Source: Halioglobus maricola
GTDB taxonomy: Bacteria; Pseudomonadota; Gammaproteobacteria; Pseudomonadales; Halieaceae
Assembly (NCBI RefSeq): GCF_009388985.1
Contig: NZ_CP036422.1
Location: 3,362,501-3,426,500, forward strand
DNA: 64,000 nt
Direction: 5' to 3'
This document shows positions 63,834 to 64,000 of this stretch, piece by piece. How positions within the stretch are numbered: position 1 is the stretch's first letter; each line of letters starts with the position of its first letter. A program made the translations under genes and the position numbers. Under the pieces are notes generated by a model. It saw nothing but the letters and a program-made list of their open reading frames with translations, had not been told where the DNA came from and made no database searches.

Positions 63834-63861
63834 GCTGTGGGAACCGCATGGTGCCCACAGC
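63834..63861 (+). terminator. Weak hairpin after argF
   Basis: GCTGTGGG (63834-63841) pairs with CCCACAGC (63854-63861) around a 12-base loop, eight bases past the stop. No T-tract follows, so factor-dependent termination or a processing structure is as likely. Confidence 0.4.
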
Positions 63862-64000
63862 TTCATAACAAACCCACATATCCGCTCCCTTTTTTAGAAC
63901 AAAAAATTCATAATCGCTCTGTCATATGGCCACCCCGCCAGATTCATGGGCTTTAGCGTAAGTGGCCACCTACCTAGCCCCCTATCAACAAGTTATCCAC
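63862..64000. other. Intergenic end of window
   Basis: AT-richer, no gene seen. TGGCCACC occurs at 63927-63934 and again at 63963-63970. The last eight bases, TTATCCAC, match the start of a DnaA box but are cut by the window edge. Confidence 0.4.

Noticed and set aside
63993..64000. Chromosome replication origin
   Set aside because: A single truncated DnaA-like box with no cluster, no dnaA/dnaN and no gidA nearby is not evidence for an origin.

Overview
The window reads as a contiguous piece of a GC-rich marine gammaproteobacterial chromosome, most likely from the Halieaceae/Cellvibrionales group (OM60/NOR5-like). I infer this from the cell-wall block mrdA-rodA-mltB-rlpA-dac-ybeD-lipB, the cmoAB and argD-argF pairs, RegB/RegA, and the PQQ-enzyme plus P450 gene content. 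No sequence search was possible, so the taxonomy is inference. I see no tRNA, rRNA, CRISPR array, transposase or prophage.

Layout. (1) 1-7.4 kb: the 3' end of a cytochrome P450, an AraC regulator, and a tightly overlapping three-gene operon encoding a periplasmic c-heme/beta-propeller protein, a PQQ dehydrogenase, and a cytochrome c-PQQ dehydrogenase fusion. This looks like oxidation of an unidentified hydrophobic alcohol. (2) 7.4-12.4 kb: an MscS channel, a Tag-family DNA glycosylase, a lipoprotein serine protease, then an AT-richer stretch holding one secreted P-domain protein with an exosortase-type C-terminal signal. (3) 12.7-29.2 kb: a complete Lap-type surface-adhesin system. It has a TolC-OmpA fusion, the periplasmic protease LapG, its c-di-GMP-controlled inhibitor LapD, a 2299-residue type I-secreted adhesin with a retention module and LapG cleavage motif, an orphan LuxR regulator, and the LapC/LapB transporter pair. 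Perfect CRP/Vfr-type palindromes lie upstream of the adhesin and upstream of a small basic protein gene at the other end of the locus. In the known Lap circuit LapD sequesters LapG when c-di-GMP is high, so the adhesin stays anchored. When c-di-GMP falls LapG cuts the retention module and the cell detaches. The CRP sites suggest an added cAMP input.

(4) 29.6-36.5 kb: heme A synthase, a LysR regulator divergent from a scoAB-thiolase operon (acetoacetate/ketone-body use), and the ABC-F protein Uup. (5) 36.5-50 kb: housekeeping and transport genes (CadD-like exporter, aromatic aminotransferase, PepD, an alpha/beta hydrolase, CmoA/CmoB tRNA wobble modification, RF3), a tandem pair of small secreted paralogs, a Kef potassium-efflux pair, and the redox two-component system RegB/RegA. 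(6) 50-59.8 kb: a long minus-strand run from proA to lipB covering proline synthesis, NAD synthesis, ribosome maturation and silencing, cell elongation, peptidoglycan hydrolysis and lipoylation. (7) 59.9-64 kb: a peroxiredoxin with an OxyR-like site, an iron-regulated bacterioferritin-associated ferredoxin with a Fur box, glutaredoxin GrxD, and argD-argF behind a leader that contains an intrinsic terminator and a possible competing hairpin.

Most of the content is recognisable. The most system-like locus is the adhesin system, whose core is known biology. The potentially new points are its domain fusion, its regulator and its promoter architecture, together with the argD leader and the substrate of the PQQ operon.
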